Assembly: GCF_002025665.1 (NCBI RefSeq)
Contig: NZ_CP018786.1
Coordinates: 1,364,001-1,428,000 of the forward strand
Direction of reading: 5' to 3'
DNA length: 64,000 nucleotides
Origin: Chryseobacterium indologenes
GTDB taxonomy: Bacteria > Bacteroidota > Bacteroidia > Flavobacteriales > Weeksellaceae
The notes under the pieces are model-generated. The model did no database searches. It saw nothing but the letters and a program-made list of their open reading frames with translations, and was not told the origin of the DNA. The position numbers were made by a program, and so were the translations under genes. Shown here piece by piece: positions 62,707-64,000 of this stretch. Within the stretch, counting starts at the first letter, position 1, and every line of letters begins with the position of its first letter.

Positions 62707-62860
62707 TATAGGAACTCCTTTTACCTATAGTTTATAAAAAGCGGGGAGTGATTTATCCAAAAAATATAGGAACTCCCTTTGCCTTATAATTTGTAAAAAG
62801 GCGGAAAGTAAATCTGGAAATATAGGAACTTTCTTTGCCTTTAATTTTTTTTTAAAAATA
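62707..62860. repeat. Three tandem repeats of about 57 bases between rtcB and the MXAN_6230-like gene
   Basis: Each unit begins TATAGGAACT and then reads CCTTTTGCCTTATAATTTGTAAAAAGGC with variation. Starts are at 62707, 62765 and 62821, so periods are 58 and 56 bases; the third is truncated. In reverse orientation, AGTTCCTATATTT resembles a degenerate -7 box, so each unit could be a worn promoter copy. Confidence 0.7.
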
Positions 62861-62961
62861 ACTTTTTAGTGCTGTGAAATTTTGGTTATTGTTTTTATTC
62901 AAACTTTACGGGTTTCTAAAACCCGTAAGGTTATTTATTAGTTATAGATTTTGTTTTAAAA

Positions 62962-64000
<1,039 letters not shown>

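Noticed and set aside
62707..62860. CRISPR array
   Set aside because: Only three degenerate units of about 57 bases with no distinct spacers and no cas genes.

Overview
The window looks like a piece of chromosome from a Chryseobacterium-like member of the Flavobacteriia (Weeksellaceae). The reasons are: SusC/SusD pairs, a DUF6520 peptide, a family of short double-glycine peptides, Bacteroidetes-type promoters (TTG, about 19 bases, TAnnTTTG), little sign of Shine-Dalgarno sequences, a CTnDOT-type tra/mob set, and dispersed intergenic repeats. The genus is inferred from gene content and is not proven.

Layout. (1) 1-9.6 kb: the 3' end of a SusC receptor, its SusD lipoprotein and a secreted S9 peptidase, probably a peptide-uptake unit. 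Facing it is a minus-strand unit of a small lipoprotein, a small Cys protein, a MauE/DoxX redox membrane protein and a DUF6520 peptide. A TPR-membrane-AraC regulator follows. (2) About 9.6-29.95 kb: an integrative and conjugative element with rteC, mobABC, traA/B/D/E/F/G/I/J/K/L/M/N/O/Q, a JAB-domain gene and a serine recombinase. A reversed PDDEXK nuclease gene sits inside the tra operon, and a candidate oriT lies between mobA and traA. The recombinase has an in-frame TAA at codon 109, and its reading frame runs into the antisense of a tRNA-Leu(CAA) gene. (3) 30-43 kb: core genes (MBL hydrolase, GAF/fRMsr-like protein, cupin, BtuF-like protein, mgtE, rpsO, DUF4260, fucP-type transporter, pnp). 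They are interrupted by five tandem Cys-rich double-glycine peptides (35.7-36.8 kb) that are too short for ordinary ORF calling. (4) 43-51.7 kb: an outer-membrane barrel receptor with a MarR regulator, an ABC transporter whose permease is fused to an M1 aminopeptidase domain, a DUF2975/XRE pair and a TfoX-like protein. (5) 51.8-56.7 kb: a very A+T-rich ATPase plus HNH pair (Septu/PtuAB-like) packed directly against one nucleotidyltransferase gene and next to a second. (6) 57-64 kb: cobalamin salvage (cobT, cobS, cobC-like), then a MXAN_6230/SCO0854-type stress protein with a stop at codon 5, and RtcB RNA ligase, which runs off the right edge.

How the parts fit. The conjugation genes form two divergent blocks: processing (mobA-mobB-mobC, minus) and mating pore (traA onward, plus). 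The BtuF-like protein, CobT, CobS and CobC-like phosphatase point to corrinoid salvage. The right-hand 12 kb collects defence and repair functions: the PtuAB-like pair, two GSRA-type nucleotidyltransferases, the TerD-like stress protein and RtcB. The most notable items are the ptuA-ptuB-nucleotidyltransferase cassette, the double-glycine peptide array with a duplicated promoter, and two otherwise intact genes each broken by one stop codon.
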